A stretch of 64,000 nt of DNA from Amaurobius ferox (lineage: Eukaryota; Arthropoda; Arachnida; Araneae; Amaurobiidae). The notes beneath the pieces were generated by a model, which worked only from the letters and a program-made list of their open reading frames with translations, did no database searches and had not been told where the DNA came from. Of this stretch, positions 43,651-56,981 are shown in pieces; the first letter of the stretch is position 1; the number at the start of each line of letters is the position of its first letter. The stretch covers positions 75,509,230 through 75,573,229 of the forward strand of contig OX578136.1 of the NCBI GenBank assembly GCA_951213105.1. Direction: 5' to 3'. The translations under genes and the position numbers were made by a program.

Positions 43651-45672
43651 AAAAAACATGATACTAGAATGGATTCTGGTCTGAGAAAGTGGAGTTGCGC
43701 CATACTCCAGAAAATTTTAATGGTAATAGGAGATAATATGTGGCTTTGGTAAAATGGCAATACTAGATCTATGCAGGAAAGGAGAAATTACCTTTAATAG
43801 TACGCAATTGTGTGTCGTTGCATCTAAAAATTCGGGGAAGCAATCTTTTATTAAAATTGCAAAAATAAAACTCATTTTTTATATACAGTGATGTTAAAGA
43901 AAAGAAAATTGCATCACTTATATATTGCCACGATTTTGGTGCAGAAAATGGACAATAACACATTTAAAGCTGAATTTAAATTGTTTAATACTGATGAAAA
44001 CATTAAAGAGGAGGGTATGCAAAAAAAAGCACAAGCATTATTGCTTAGGAATGTCTACGGTGAAATATTTCGAAATAAAGAAAAATATGTGACATTCTAA
44101 TTTTATTAGATATTTAATAATAAAAAGTTTATTATAATTAATGAAATGTTTTAAGATGATATGGTGTAATATCTACTGTCCTATAATAATGACTAGAGGG
44201 CGATTACAACTGAAACATTCATATAAGTGTCAATGCACTAAAAATAGGACGATAGGATGCAAATTCGGAATTTTTATATAATCATTATTAAACATATTTA
44301 TAAACTATAAAATATATTAAATAAATTATATTAAACATTTATTTTGAAAATACTAAATTTTTCGGTATGATGCAAGTTTTTAACACTACTGTACTTATTT
44401 AAGACTCAATTGTTATGATATAAATTTGCAAAATGCTGTAAAATTGTTACATGAATAAAATGTCTGATTTCTTGGTTTAAGACTTAACGTCAGTGATATA
44501 ATGAATTTCCTGAGATATAACTGGATGAACTAATAATTTGTGAACCAGAAAAACCCTTTGAGTGTGTTATTTTGTTTTCACTGCGTGTACTCTGCTGTTG
44601 GATTACACGAATTAAAGCAAAAGTTATAGGGAGGAGGAATTTCAGCAAAGTTGAAAAAAAGGACACACCGAAAACAATTATTTTGAATAAGCGATAAAAT
44701 TTGTTTTTAGATTATAAATTCAAATGGTTAAAACAGTAAGTAAATGTTGATTTAAATTATTAGTTAAAAATATTTGAATATAAAAATTCTAAAATTTTCG
44801 CCTAAAATTATTTACTTTTTAAATTACGCCCTTACTGCTGGCGTCCTTACAGCTATGATGTGGTTGCGTTTTGAGTAATTTAGCCCTGCCTACCATGTTA
44901 ATTCCTAAATAAACACAGACCATAATATAAAAGTTAAATATTTATAGGAAAATTTAGAATATTGCTAAGTTTAGAATATTTTTAATATTCCTAAACGTTT
45001 AAAATATTTGTATAATTAAGATAAATATATTCAACTTTGTTTGAGCGGAAATAAGTGTGAAAGTAAACTTTTAAAAATCTGCATAGAACTAAAACAAAAT
45101 TGTAAGCTTTCAGTGATGTTTTTCTGGTTCGCTATTCTATCAATTCCAATTCACTTCTGGAATGTTCTTTCTCCTTACGAATCACGCGTATTTGCATTTA
45201 AAAATGCATTTGACTTGCAAAAGTTGATTTACACCATTTTTTCTTTTCTAGTTTCAAAGGAAAACAATCTTGTTCCTGCGATTTACATTTCCTTCTACGC
45301 AAAACGAATCAAAAGACGTAAACTGTAATTTTTCTTTGTTTGTGAAAATAAATCCCAAACACAAAAAACTATGTAAAATAATTTTCGTATGACCTAATGT
45401 ATATTTCGAATCGTTTTCTTACTCTTTATCTTGAGTTTAAAAATATCATCACAAAGTTAAAATTTTTTTTTCGACGTATTTTAAAAGTAATTTCTTTATG
45501 TTTACATAAGTTGTAAAATCTTTTTATTCTGGGATATCAAAATATTGGATGACATTCTAAAAACATTAAAACAGAATTACGATTAACTTATTGTTATATT
45601 TAATCTAAAATGTTCAATTTAAAAATTAAATATTTCGAAATACATATATTTTAAAATAAGATTTATTTTTCT
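43651..45672. other. No gene recognised (2 kb)
   Basis: The only ATG frames of note are 43891-44100 (69 codons, lysine-rich, no known domain) and a 95-codon frame at 45041-45328 that starts with TTG, not ATG. Neither has homology I recognise or a convincing context. Confidence 0.35.
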
Positions 45673-47003
45673 AACACTTTACAACATAGTTGAAAAGTGT
45701 TTATGACTTTAACACTTTACAACATAGTTGAAAAGTGTTTATGACTTTGTTCATTCTGTCTGTCTGTCTGTCCGTTAGCACGATAACTGCCGTAAAAATG
45801 ACTTTATAAAAAAGAAATTTTAGTATGTTGTTTAGACGGTCTGAGGGACCTATGGAAATATAAATGAATAATATCACCCAATTAGTTTTGGGTTGAACCC
45901 GGGTTGAAGAAATGAAATACATTGAACCCTATGACACCTAATTTTTCAAACATTTAAGCGAATTTAAAATTTACAAATTGCTTCGAGAATTTTAGGAAAT
46001 ATTCAAATTATCCCATAAAATATATATAAAAAAAAATTCAGCAAAATATATTCAGCAGTTTTTTAAATAAAAATGAAAATAATAGCTACAACCTTTATAT
46101 GAAGAGATCACGTGACTATTATATGAAGAGATCACGTGATCCACTTCAAAATAAAATGTGGCATCCATCTTGTATCAAAATCGTGATTTTTAAACTTTCT
46201 AATTAATATTTAGTGTTATATCCGTCCTAAAACCTCTTTATTTTTGCTTAAATTCTGTGTATCTACATACTGAAATAATGCAATTCCAATATATTTGAGT
46301 TTAAATGATTTTCAAACTTTAATTATTTGTACAACGAAGCCTAATTTTCACTTATGGAAAATGTAAACACCAAAAGATGTAGAATGAGTTGTATAAGAAT
46401 TGCTGAATTTCTTTAACGCAAAATTATTTAGCTGATGGAGTCTGCAATATAGCTGATATGAATGAAACATTAATTGATTTTACACAGAGAACTACCAGAC
46501 GATATTTTCGATGAAGTTTTAAGCATAGAGTTAAATTACTTGTACCTCCATGGTTTCAAGTTTTTAAATAAAATAAATTATTATACTAATATTGTAATGT
46601 ATGAAAGGATTGTAAAAATGTTTATGAATGAAATGCTGCTTTTATATAGAAGCGATTTATATTTCGATGACGTCATTTGAATAAAGTTCATTTGTTTTAG
46701 ATGAAGTTTTCAAATATAATAAATTATTGTAGTATTATGATAATTTTAAAAATATTACCGAGGAATCTACCGCATTTTAGAGATGTTTGAACTAGGCGAT
46801 TTATATTTCAATGCCGTTATTTGAATGAAGTTCATTTTTTTCGATGAAGTTTTAAGTTTTCAAATATAATAAATTGATGTAGTATTGTGATAATTTTAAA
46901 AATATTGCTAAGGAATGTATCGCATTTTAGAGATGTTTATATAAAATTGCATTGAAGTTGGAAAGTGTTTCATGATCAATGTTTTATGCATGATTGATCT
47001 TTA
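45673..47003 (+). mobile_element. Family B copy B5 with duplicated terminal hairpin
   Basis: The first 37 bases (AACACTTTACAACATAGTTG plus AAAAGTGTTTATGACTT) occur twice in tandem at 45673-45709 and 45710-45746. The rest is a full family B copy: TCTG tract at 45756-45772, CGATAACTGCCG, the CGTGACTATTATATGAAGAG block duplicated at 46110-46140, and two ~148-bp units. The 3' end is GCATGATTGATC near 47000. Confidence 0.85.
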
Positions 47004-48905
47004 TTGTTTTATATGAAAAATACGGAGATTTTCATCACTGGTTATTATGAAGCAGAGTTTTGAGGAGTCTTCATAGCTAATCATCATGTAAGAGCTATTT
47101 CCGAAACATTCTGTTTCAATAGAAAATTTCATTTAAATCTTTCTATATAGGCATTTAATACATTAACTTAATTGGACCAAAATACTAGAGGCATTATGTT
47201 CCTTCATTACACACAGATCTTTAACTATGCGATGAATTGTTTCCTGCAAGATTCTGGAAATTGAGATGGGACCCAGCCATTCCAAAACATGAGGGAAACA
47301 GAGACGATCATACTGTCAAAGTAGGCAATATTTAATTTTATATTCCAACACCAACTAAAAATAGTACAATATTGAAATTTGACGACCATACACTTTTTAG
47401 ATACCCCTATTTATTAAAATATTAACTAAAAACTTCAAAATTATTAAATATTGTAAAAATATAAATTATTATCATTTGCTTATATTTAAATTTTTTTTAA
47501 TAGAAGGCAGCGAACTCGAAATTCCCGACTTCCAGCATAGTTTGGGTTACACATTTTTCTACTTTCGGTTTTATAGGTCCAATTTAAGCGAGCTTAGTGT
47601 CATTATGAGCCGTGACCTGCCTGGCCAATGCAGCGAGCTACATAGCTTATAGATATCATCTTCAAATGAGCTACAATTGAATTATGACAGAACTATGCAT
47701 AATGAAGATGAATTATTTTTTATAACATATAAAAATATATATGAATTATATTTTTTTATAGCACTATTATATTGCATTACCTTTTGGTTGTTCGCTTCTA
47801 ACATTGTGGTTCAATGCAATCTGAAATCGTACAGATGTGTGATTTTTAAATTATGGTGCAAAAGGCTTTGCGTTATCTTGATTATTCTATACTTTCTCTG
47901 TATGCATCTCAACCGCAGCAATAACATATGTTAATTTTGAAAACTGCGGTTAAATATTGGTTGAAATCTGTTACTTAACCTAATTCGGGTCTGCTGGTAT
48001 GGAATGTGTAAACATTGTTCTACATAAATTTGAAAAAATAATAATCAATTTTCTATTTCAGCCAGATGTTGCACTGTGTAAAAATTAGATTTTAGCTTTA
48101 TGTGAACTATAACAAAATCCATAATGCTATACTACTTTATTCTCGGTAAAAGCACCAATAGAGGTATAATGAGAAGTTATAGAAAGATCTGTTGCACTTA
48201 TTGGTGTTTAGTTTTGAAACTGTTTCTTTTTCTAATTTTATCTCAAAATAATACTGCATGGAAAATGATAAAATTTACTCAAGACATCCGATATAAAAAG
48301 GGGGGGAGACGTAGTAAATTGAATTTGTTAACTTTCCTTTTAGAACGGGAAAAACCCAAGAAATAATTGTTTTATGTAAAAAGGGGAAATATACTTTTAC
48401 TTTATTTGCAGTAAATTAATTAGGAGTTTGAAAGCTTTATGCACACGTAATTACATATCTGCATGATTAATTTTCAAATATTTATATTTTTTTGTTGTAA
48501 TCTCATGAATTTCAAGTTAATTTATGCTGCGAAACTTTTGCGAAGACTCATCAAATGTACAGACATCTCCAAATTAAGGAAAAATTTCTTAGAACAAGAT
48601 AAAAATATAATGATATTTCAATACAAATCCGTTTATTTTGAAAACTCATGTTATCCTTTTAGGTAATTTATAATAATCCCTTATTTGGTCGAATTTAGGG
48701 TTTTTAAATTATTCACTTTTTTTAACTTTAGGGTATTGGAAACGAGAAACTGTATTTATCGGGAATTCCCAAAATAATATTTTTATTTAATTTTCATGTC
48801 ATATAAAAGTAATTATTAAACAAAGCATCATTTGGAACTGGTTTGTGCTATATTTGAAAAATTTCCAAAATACAAATAATGTAACGAATACGAACTTTAA
48901 TATAC
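47004..48905. other. No gene recognised (1.9 kb)
   Basis: AT-rich spacer. A plus-strand frame at 47677-47934 is hydrophobic in its middle (FFIALLYCITFWLF) but lacks context and family resemblance. Frames at 48124-48366 and 48463-48666 are likewise unsupported. Confidence 0.35.
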
Positions 48906-48910
48906 CATAC

Positions 48911-49925
48911 TGTGAGACTGGAAACAGTTCTCACATTTGATGAGACACTTCTATGTGTGAAATTTATGGTGGCCAGAACGGCAGACAAAGCTTGTAGTCT
49001 GGCTGGCACCAAGGGTTATTACGACGTGAACCTAAAGGTCAGAAGACTATAAATTTAGGGGTGCCATACCAGAGGGGCTGAGCTGGGCCGTACTAAATGT
49101 GCAATGGTGCCATTGGGTAAAGGAGTAACCAATAAGCGCCAAAAAGAAGTAAAGGCGGAGTTACCCCCCCCCCCCCCACACACACACACCGAGGGAACCA
49201 CAACCTGTGACCCGTGAACGAGAGCAGAGAACTATGGAATTTTGACTGAGAAGCATGCCAGAGAAACTATCACGATTTTGACTTAAAGAAACGAAAAAGA
49301 TGTCGACTTAAGAGCATACCACAAGAGACGATGATGGAATTTTGACTTAGAAGCATGCCTGCAAAAATTATCACGATTTTGACTTAAGAGCACGACTAGA
49401 GAAGAATGAAAAACCTAACAGATTTGTAGAGTGTCCCGTAGAGGTTCCAAAATAATGGAGATATATCAATGCCACACACCAAAGAGTTATGGTAGTATTA
49501 AGATTGATGCAAGCCTTTGAGATATGATATAAAGCCCAAGACTAATTGGAAGGTATGTGCTCACCAATTATCACAGGTCCTAGACACGATAGTAATTTTA
49601 ATAATTCTGGTCGCATATGTCCCCTCCGCTGCAATAAGTAATGAAAATAAATGTTGTTAATAAATGTTATTGTTTAAGTTTAAATGGTGTGATCAATTTA
49701 GCATTTTATTAATTAATTATTCCTTTACAGGACTCACACGAAAGGTAAAATAATTGGAAGGTTTATAGCGGCACAACAAAGCAATGTACGATTTAATGAT
49801 AATTCCACTATATGAGAATTAACGGCCAGGTCATCTTAATGAATTTAATATTAAAATAATAATTACTTAAATGAATTTGATATTTAAAAGTTCAAGTTTA
49901 ACTTATATTTAATTTCTTTCCCACA
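48911..49925 (+). repeat. Left LTR (1015 bp)
   Basis: Starts TGTGAGACTGG and ends TTTCTTTCCCACA. It contains a C run and CA run at 49165-49189, GAATTTTGACT(G/T)AGAAGCATG repeated at about 49237 and 49336, and AATAAATGTT motifs near 49648 that could serve as polyadenylation signals. Nearly identical to the right LTR except for a missing 116-bp duplication. Confidence 0.92.
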
Positions 49926-50262
49926 TTTGTTTTCCGTGACGCTTTTGTGTCAGTCAAAATTTGAATGAAAATTTTAATAAATAATATTGAGGTGGATAAA
50001 AATAATTTGAATAAAGAGATGAATAAATTTAATGGAGGAGCATATGTTGACCAGATTTTTGCATTGTTAAAATTAAGTATGCCCAATCACTTTGAAGTGA
50101 AAAGAATTTGAATATATTTGAAATAATTCAAAATAGTGTTTGAAAAATTGATTAAGAATATTTAGTTTGCATGTGGAAGTATTTTATGTGCAGTATATTT
50201 TGAAATGTATTTTATGCTGTTAATTTTAAGTAGGATTTTGGACGGGATAATTTTTGTTTTAA

Positions 50263-51345
50263 ATGCCTCAAAGGACCAGTCGAAATTCAAGACGACAAAA
50301 GTCTCCGGATAGGTCACAGAGAGAAATTATTGAAAATCAGAGAGTAAAAATGGAGAAGTTTGAATTAATTAATTTATTGCCAATTTTTTATGGAAGGGAA
50401 GACGAGGACATTGAATTTTTTATCGGACAATTTAAAAATATTGCAAAAATGGCCAAATGGTCGGAAGAAAATAAAGTTGTAATTTTATAAACTTGGTTAA
50501 AGGAGAAAGCTTTGGAATTTTTGTCAAAAAAAAAAGAGAATTGCAGATTGCAAATAATATGGGAGATATTAAACAAATATTGATGAAACAATTTAAAACA
50601 TCTCTTACAATGCTGCAAAAGCAAACAAATTTAAATAAAATTAAAATGATGCCAGGTATGAAGATAGCTGAACTGGCATTAAATATTTCAAATTCGACAA
50701 ATGAATTTTTAGGAAATTACGCAAATAATGAGATGTGCGAAGTTAAGAACAATTTAATGCTGTCTAAATTTTTAGAGTCTTTAAGACAAGATCTTGCTTT
50801 TGAAATTAAAAAACTAAATATTCAAAATTTTGACAAAGCGGTAGAATACGCAGAGCATTTAGAGAAAATTATGGAGGAGAATTGCGACCGTACAGAAATT
50901 AATGCAATTTATCGCAATGAAAATAATGGCAGAAAATTTAATGATAATCAAATGGAAAGGCATTTACAAAATTCAAAATTTGAACCTCAGCAAGTAAAAT
51001 ATGAAAGGTATGAAAATTCAGAAAATGAAGTTATATATTGTATAGGATGCGGAAAAAGAGTGCACTAATTTTCTATCTGTTTACACAACCAAAACGCACA
51101 AAATAATTATGGAGAAAATAAATATGGGAATAAAAGAAGTGAACTTAGAAATGATCAAAATAACGGATTTAGAAATGAAAACAGTAACGGATTTAGAATT
51201 GGGCAAAGTAATGGATTTCGTAATACGCAAAATAGCGGATTCAGAGAAAGAAATACGGGAAGAAATGGTAGTCGGTCAAATACCCAAACTTTTGCGAAAC
51301 AAGGATTTCAGGGGCAAGAAAGAAACCGTAGCGGGTCTTTAAACT
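50263..51345 (+). pseudogene. LTR retrotransposon gag, broken
   Basis: Gag would form the particle and bind the element RNA. It starts MPQRTSRN (50263) with a basic N-terminus, then LLPIFYGREDEDIEFFIGQF, typical of gypsy Gag. A TAA stop at 50488-50490 and a frame change at the A run near 50530 follow. The next frame runs to 51068. The zinc knuckle reads C-x2-C-x4-H-x4-C (CIGCGKRVH...C near 51040-51083), but a TAA stop replaces the residue after His. The tail has an eight-residue repeat around NGFRN (51165-51255). Confidence 0.75.
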
Positions 51346-51804
51346 GACGAAGGGGCTTTGGCCAAGTCAAATTTAAAAAATAGACCAAAGTCCCAATCTA
51401 GAAGAGAAAAATCGCAAACGCGAAATAAGATATCGAGTTACAAAAATTAGGAAGGCGCAAATAAAATGCAAGATGCTAAAAGGGAGGTTCGCACGCGAAG
51501 TCCAGGTCCCAAAGTTAAAGCAAAGCAACATAATGAATATGAAAATAAAAATAACAGTAAAAATATAAATTGTATTGATAGCATGCAAAAATTTACCCAT
51601 GTTCCCTGCCCGAAGGATGAGCTCCTTTCCACCATTCCGAATATTCTGGCGCAACTCGGATGGATGAAATTCGATGCGAAATTTGTCCAAAGTCTAAAAT
51701 GTGAGGCAAATATTAATAAAAAGAAAATTAAGGAAAATACATGTGTAGAAAACAATATAGGTAAAAACATTACAAATAAGGAAAATACAGGAGTTAAAAA
51801 GTTA
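51346..51804 (+). other. Gag-pol transition region, decayed
   Basis: A plus-strand frame at 51466-51840 has no recognised motif (contains MQKFTHVPCPKDELL). A retroviral-type protease D(S/T)G motif was not found, so protease appears lost or unrecognisable. Confidence 0.4.
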
Positions 51805-52538
51805 TTAAAAATGAAAATGAGGCGTGCAATGCAAAAATAAATTTAAATGATGAGTACAAAAATGAAATTAACTCAAAATCGAATCAGATCGATAATAAAA
51901 AGTATGACGAAATTAAGGAAACTAGTTGTACAGTTTCGCAAATTGATACACAAATTAGTGAAGGTAGCCATGTTAATGACTATAATTTTTCAAATGATGA
52001 AAATAATAAAAATGTTGATACAGAGAATGATTTTAAAATTGTGACTAGTGCGAAAAAGCCAATTGTCACACAAGATGAAGTAAAAGGCATATTTGAATTT
52101 AATGAAACTATTAAAAATGGTTATTATGACAGTCAAAAAATTGCACAGGTCGATGAGGCCAATTTTCCTAAAAATGAAAAGGTTAATGATTTTGCTGAAA
52201 AAGAATGTGGTAATGAAGAGTCAAATCTTGACGTACAGGTCTATGTCACGCTCACACGCAGGATAGCTTTGCAACCAGATCAGTTGATTGCAGAACAATT
52301 CGACATAAGTCAGGAAATTCAGGATAAGGAGGTTATCTTTATCCCCACAAAACACGCAAAATTACTCTTTCCATTTGGTGCAATTCGAACTGTAATAAAA
52401 TATAACAAAATTGATATTGTAATTTGTAATCAAAAGAAGGTTAAAATTACGTTAAATAAAAATATGCGAGTAGGAGTGATTAAAGATTTCAAAACAATTA
52501 TTAATGAAGAAATGCAAATCGGAGATACCGTACTTTGA
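51805..52538 (+). pseudogene. Pol fragment: protease-RT linker fused to integrase tail
   Basis: One frame stays open from about 51805 to 52538. The part around 52230-52490 (LTRRIALQPDQLIAEQFDIS, TKHAKLLFPFGAIRTV, VKITLNKNMRVGVIKDF) resembles the domain lying between protease and reverse transcriptase in arthropod gypsy elements. It is followed within a few residues by QIGDTVL, the start of the integrase C-terminal GPY/F module. The whole RT-RNase H-integrase core is therefore missing. ATG 52041 is internal, not a real start. Confidence 0.6.
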
Positions 52539-52625
52539 AAGAGGAAAATAAATCCAATATGCTTCAAGATAGGTTTCAGGGACCGTTTTGAGTAATAGAA
52601 CTTGGCAAAAAAAAATATATTGGTC
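52510..52625 (+). pseudogene. Integrase C-terminal (GPY/F-like) scrap
   Basis: QIGDTVL is followed, after a one-base frame change at 52537, by KEENKSNMLQDRFQGPF, a stop, and VIELGKKN. GD-V-L and GPF are the hallmarks of the chromatin-contact module at the end of gypsy integrases. Confidence 0.6.
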
Positions 52626-53653
52626 ATTAGAAATAAATATAGCATGAAAGATGAACGAATTAAAATCCACGCTACCCAATGTTATATCGAACGAAATGTA
52701 CAAAGTGCGGAAGAATTGATGGAAAAATATAATATAAACAGTGAAATAAATGAGATTCACGCAAAAAAATGTCATATAGCACAAAAGGTACAAAGTGAAA
52801 ATAAATATAACGATAACGGTGAAATAATTGAGATTCAATCAAAAAAATGTTATACTATACAAGTGTACATATTGAAAATGTTCAAAATACAAATGGAAAT
52901 ATGCAGCATAGAAGCGAAAATACGGATATCAAAATTATGCAAAATCAAAAAGGTGATAACAATTTTGAAAATAGTGATCATAAAATTATGCAAAATGAAA
53001 ATGTTAAATGGTAAATGGTACATAATGCAAATGAAAATAAAAGATTTGAAGAAATGCAAAGTCAAAATCAAAATCATAATGATAAAAATACTCAAAAATC
53101 ACTTGAAATTAAAATAATGGATGTGTTGCAAAATGAAAGTCAAAATCGTGATAATGTAAATACTCAAAATTCAAATGAGGTTAAAATAATGGATGTTTTG
53201 GAAAAAGAAAATCAAAATGTTAATTTTCAAGAAAATGAAAATGAAAATCATGATAATGATAAGCAAAATTCACTTGAAAATAAAATAATGGATGATTTGA
53301 TTGATGAAAATAATAACTTTCAAGAAATACAAAATTCAAATGTTTGTAAAAATTTTAAAAATGAAAATAACAAAATAATACGGAATATTAATCACAATGA
53401 TAAGGAAGAAAATGATATTCTAAAAGTAGATTCAGAAATAATTGAAAATCAAGACAAATATAAGGAGTATGTTAGGCAAAAATTAGAGTTACTTAATGAA
53501 ATAGAAATTATTAACACAAATGAAATTGAAAACATTCATGAACAGAATGAAAGAAAGTTTGATTCAAATTTTTCCATAACATCACAAAATTTGAAGAATT
53601 CAAAATTTTCTGATGATTGGATCTTGAAAAATTGTAAAATGAGAGAGAGATAG
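52626..53653 (+). pseudogene. Asn/Glu-rich repeat frames after pol
   Basis: Two frames (52602-53117 and 53015-53653) encode low-complexity peptides. The first repeats a unit of roughly 25 residues: IHATQCYIERNVQS, IHAKKCHIAQKVQS and IQSKKCYTIQV. The second repeats IKIMDVLQNESQN three to four times with varying ends and is rich in N, E, K and Q. No known family. It may be the C-terminal tail of pol or a third gene; the AT-rich code could also create it by chance. Confidence 0.4.
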
Positions 53654-56600
53654 AAAGAACAACAAATCAAATGAATTATGTGGAAAATGATCTGGCAATA
53701 AATAAAATTTTAAAAAATGATAAAAAATGGATAATGATATGAAATTAAAATAAAAGTAATACGGAAGGAATTGTTTAAGAATGAAAACGGTATGAATTTC
53801 TAAGGAAAACATGAATAATCAAGGAATGGTTTAAAAATGAACATGGTATGAATTTTACAAAAATTGATAATAATTGTACAAATAGTTCTTTTTCAAAAAT
53901 AATGTTATATGATAATATAATTTTTAATGTTAAGTCAAAATGTTACATGTGATAAGAAAATTATACAGAGATTAATTTATCCAAATAATTTCTACAAAAA
54001 TGAAAGGTAAAAGCAAATATGTTACCTAATTGGGTAGATGAAAGGTCTGGAGCCAAATCCAGGCAAGGATAATGTTGGTGGAAGGCAAGTCAAATCAGTT
54101 CAATTTGTTTTCAAAGGCAGGCAAAAATGATGAGTCTTTCAGAAGAGACTTGAGGCTTAAAAATTGAATGACAGTATTAAGTAAAGTGAAAAAATAAGTA
54201 ATGAGCTGAAAGTGAGAATATTAAAGATCAGTCATAGATGGTATAAATTTTATGTCAAAAAGTAAACAAAGGCATAAATAATTGAAAATTTTAAATCAAT
54301 TTGAATTTAAAATGTTAAACTATGAAAAGTTAAAGTAGCTGTAAATCGCCCGTTGCAATAAAGCAATCGAGGACACGATATCTCATGAAGGTATGTCCAA
54401 ATGTTAAAATGCATTGAAAATGCATAGGTGAATAAATGTTTGAGGAATAATATAAATTGTATAAGCAAAGTAAATAACTAAATTAATCCTAAAGTGACAG
54501 GAAAAATGAAATTAAATTTAGTTAAAATTTTGTTCAGTGAATAAATGAATAAATTCACAGAAGGTGTAAAAAAAGGTTGAAATGAAAAAATAATTGAAGA
54601 ATATTGAGTGCGAAATAAAGCATTTTTGTTGTTCATTTACAACGTAAGGAAAGGTTACGATAGTCATGTGAAAATAGAATGTAAATAAATATGGATATGA
54701 AAATAAAATGTAAATATTGATGAGGAAAATTGTGCGATAATAAATAAATGTGAAATACATGTGAAATGAATATAAATAAATACGGAATGAATAAATAAAT
54801 ATGTTAAAAATTAAAGCATTTAGATGTCAGTGGGGAATGTAAATAAAACTTAAAAGTTATCGATGAGATACTGTAGCAATTGGACAGTGTTTGTAAATAA
54901 ACTATAGTCTACGTAAAAATATATATATACTCTGTTGGTAATGTCATATAAATTGATGATTAGGTATTTGTAAATAAAAAAATTGTGAAAAGGATAGTCT
55001 GAATTAGGTGTTGAGAAATGTTATGATAAATAAAAATAAATTTTGACGAAATAAATGCAATATGTGGTAAATAAATAAATGATAATATATATTACGGCGA
55101 TAAAAGGGTTAACCGCAGTTACTAAAATGTCAAAAGAAAGTAATAATTAGATAATAATGTAGGCGATAGGATGATAAACAATCGCGTCAACAGTTGAGCG
55201 TTATAAATGGTTATAAATATCAGGTATTCAAAGTTATAAGGATTAAAATAATTGAAATACATAAATATGATAAATTTTATAGGTACGGTGAGTAAATAAA
55301 TCCGCGTTTAAAAAGGATGTATAAATAAATAAATAAAAATGTTTTCAATTCATAAAATGTTAAAAATATAAAATAAAAATTTTCAATTAAGTAAATAAAA
55401 AGTTTTCAGACAAGAAATTAAAGTTTTGAGTTTGTTTTAAAAAAATAAAATAATTTTATATAAAATTTGAAAGTTATGAACATATTAAGCAAGGAGTTAA
55501 AATAAATAAAAATTTAAAAAAATTATATATCAAAAAATTTAAAAGTTTAAAATTAAATTTCAAAATAAAAAAAAATATTTCAAAATTTTTTAAAATTTCA
55601 TAGTCATATGGAAGGTATAGAGAAAACAAATTAAATAAGAGAGAATCTCAATAGCAAATATATAGGTGAAATAAAATAACACAGTAAAATGATTTTCAAA
55701 ATATTGAATGAAGTCAGTATAAAAAGGTATATATGCAGTAATAGAAGGCACCATAGAGATGACTTTGATATTAATACAAGTCACCCCAAAGGAACCAACT
55801 AAATAAAATTTAAATAAGGGGCTATTTAAGTTGAGTTAAAAAAAAAGAAAAAAGAGCTATACAATGCTAATATAATGTACAAACCATGAGTATTCTAGTA
55901 TAAAGAGTTGATTAGCAGATTAATAATTAAATAAGGAGGAAATATATATTTAATAGACTAAGTCGACGTTTATATAATACGCCGAGTGGATAAATAAAAG
56001 GTTTACAATACTTGGTTACAAGCCTTTGGAGCGCGCATTATAATCTTCATCTTCTGTGTTCAGTAGACCACGCGGCCAACCATACGTCTTCAAAATGGTT
56101 TGTCATTTGGGGAAAGTTAAGTTGAGAGGATGCGAGCTGCTAACCGCTGCTGCAAAAAACGATTAAAGGAAAAAGAATCGTTTTCGAGAGTCTTTTATTT
56201 GACTAGGCACCTTCCGAGTTTCGAAAAGGGAAATTGAACATTTCCGGTTATTCACTTCCGGTATCGAGGCTTGAAAAAAAGGGGGTTCCTCTAATGATCT
56301 TTTTGCAAATGATCAATCAGCACCTGTCATCAAGTGCAAGGGGTGTTGCCGTGTTTACATACAATGCGTTGTAAGAAAATTTTTTTAAAGGGAAGATGTC
56401 AATGTGCCAACCCCGTATGCAATTGTAAGGGGAGTTACAGAATTCTGTGAAAAATATATTTTCAATGGCTGATTTAAAAAAAAAAAAAGGTGTGGTTGTA
56501 TTGATAATTATGTACCAATGTTTAAAGATTAAGCAAAATTATTATATATGTGATGAAGTTATCAATTATGAAAATTGATGAAGTATGAAAAGAATTGTGT

Positions 56601-56970
56601 TAAAAAAATAGTATACTGTGTAATTTGAAAAAAAAATGTGAATTGTGTTAAAGATATCAGAAGTTAAATAGTTAGTGTGTAACGTTTCAAAGTGAATGTG
56701 CAATATATTTTAAAAATCTTTTTAAATAGTCAAAATTTAATTTTGCTTCAATTAAAAGCTTGACCTGATAGATTTGATGAGTACATAACTTATGTTTATT
56801 TAGTGTATAAAGTGTGCTAAAAAACTTTTGTGTTACCGCAAGACTGTGTTGAACTGCAATTCTGGACGAACTTTGCCCCCCCCCCAAAAAAAGCAAATTA
56901 GAGAGTTGCAAGTGACTCGAACTTTGTTCGAACTCTTTTGATTTTGAATTTTTTTGTTTGTTTTTTGTCC
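53654..56970 (+). other. Long AT-rich 3' untranslated part of the LTR element
   Basis: About 3.3 kb between the last frame and the polypurine tract without a coding motif. It is rich in TAAATAAATA-type repeats (54700-55400). A GC-richer stretch lies at 56030-56300. Confidence 0.5.
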
Positions 56971-56981
56971 GAGGGGAGATA
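56971..56981 (+). promoter_or_regulatory. Polypurine tract
   Basis: GAGGGGAGATA lies immediately upstream of the right LTR's TGTGAG; this is the expected primer site for plus-strand DNA synthesis in LTR retrotransposons. Confidence 0.75.

Noticed and set aside
45041..45328. 95-codon hydrophobic frame as a small gene
   Set aside because: It starts with TTG, has no recognised domain, and lies in AT-rich repeat-flanked DNA.
47677..47934. Possible membrane protein gene
   Set aside because: The hydrophobic middle is typical of T-rich chance frames; no homology, promoter or splice context.
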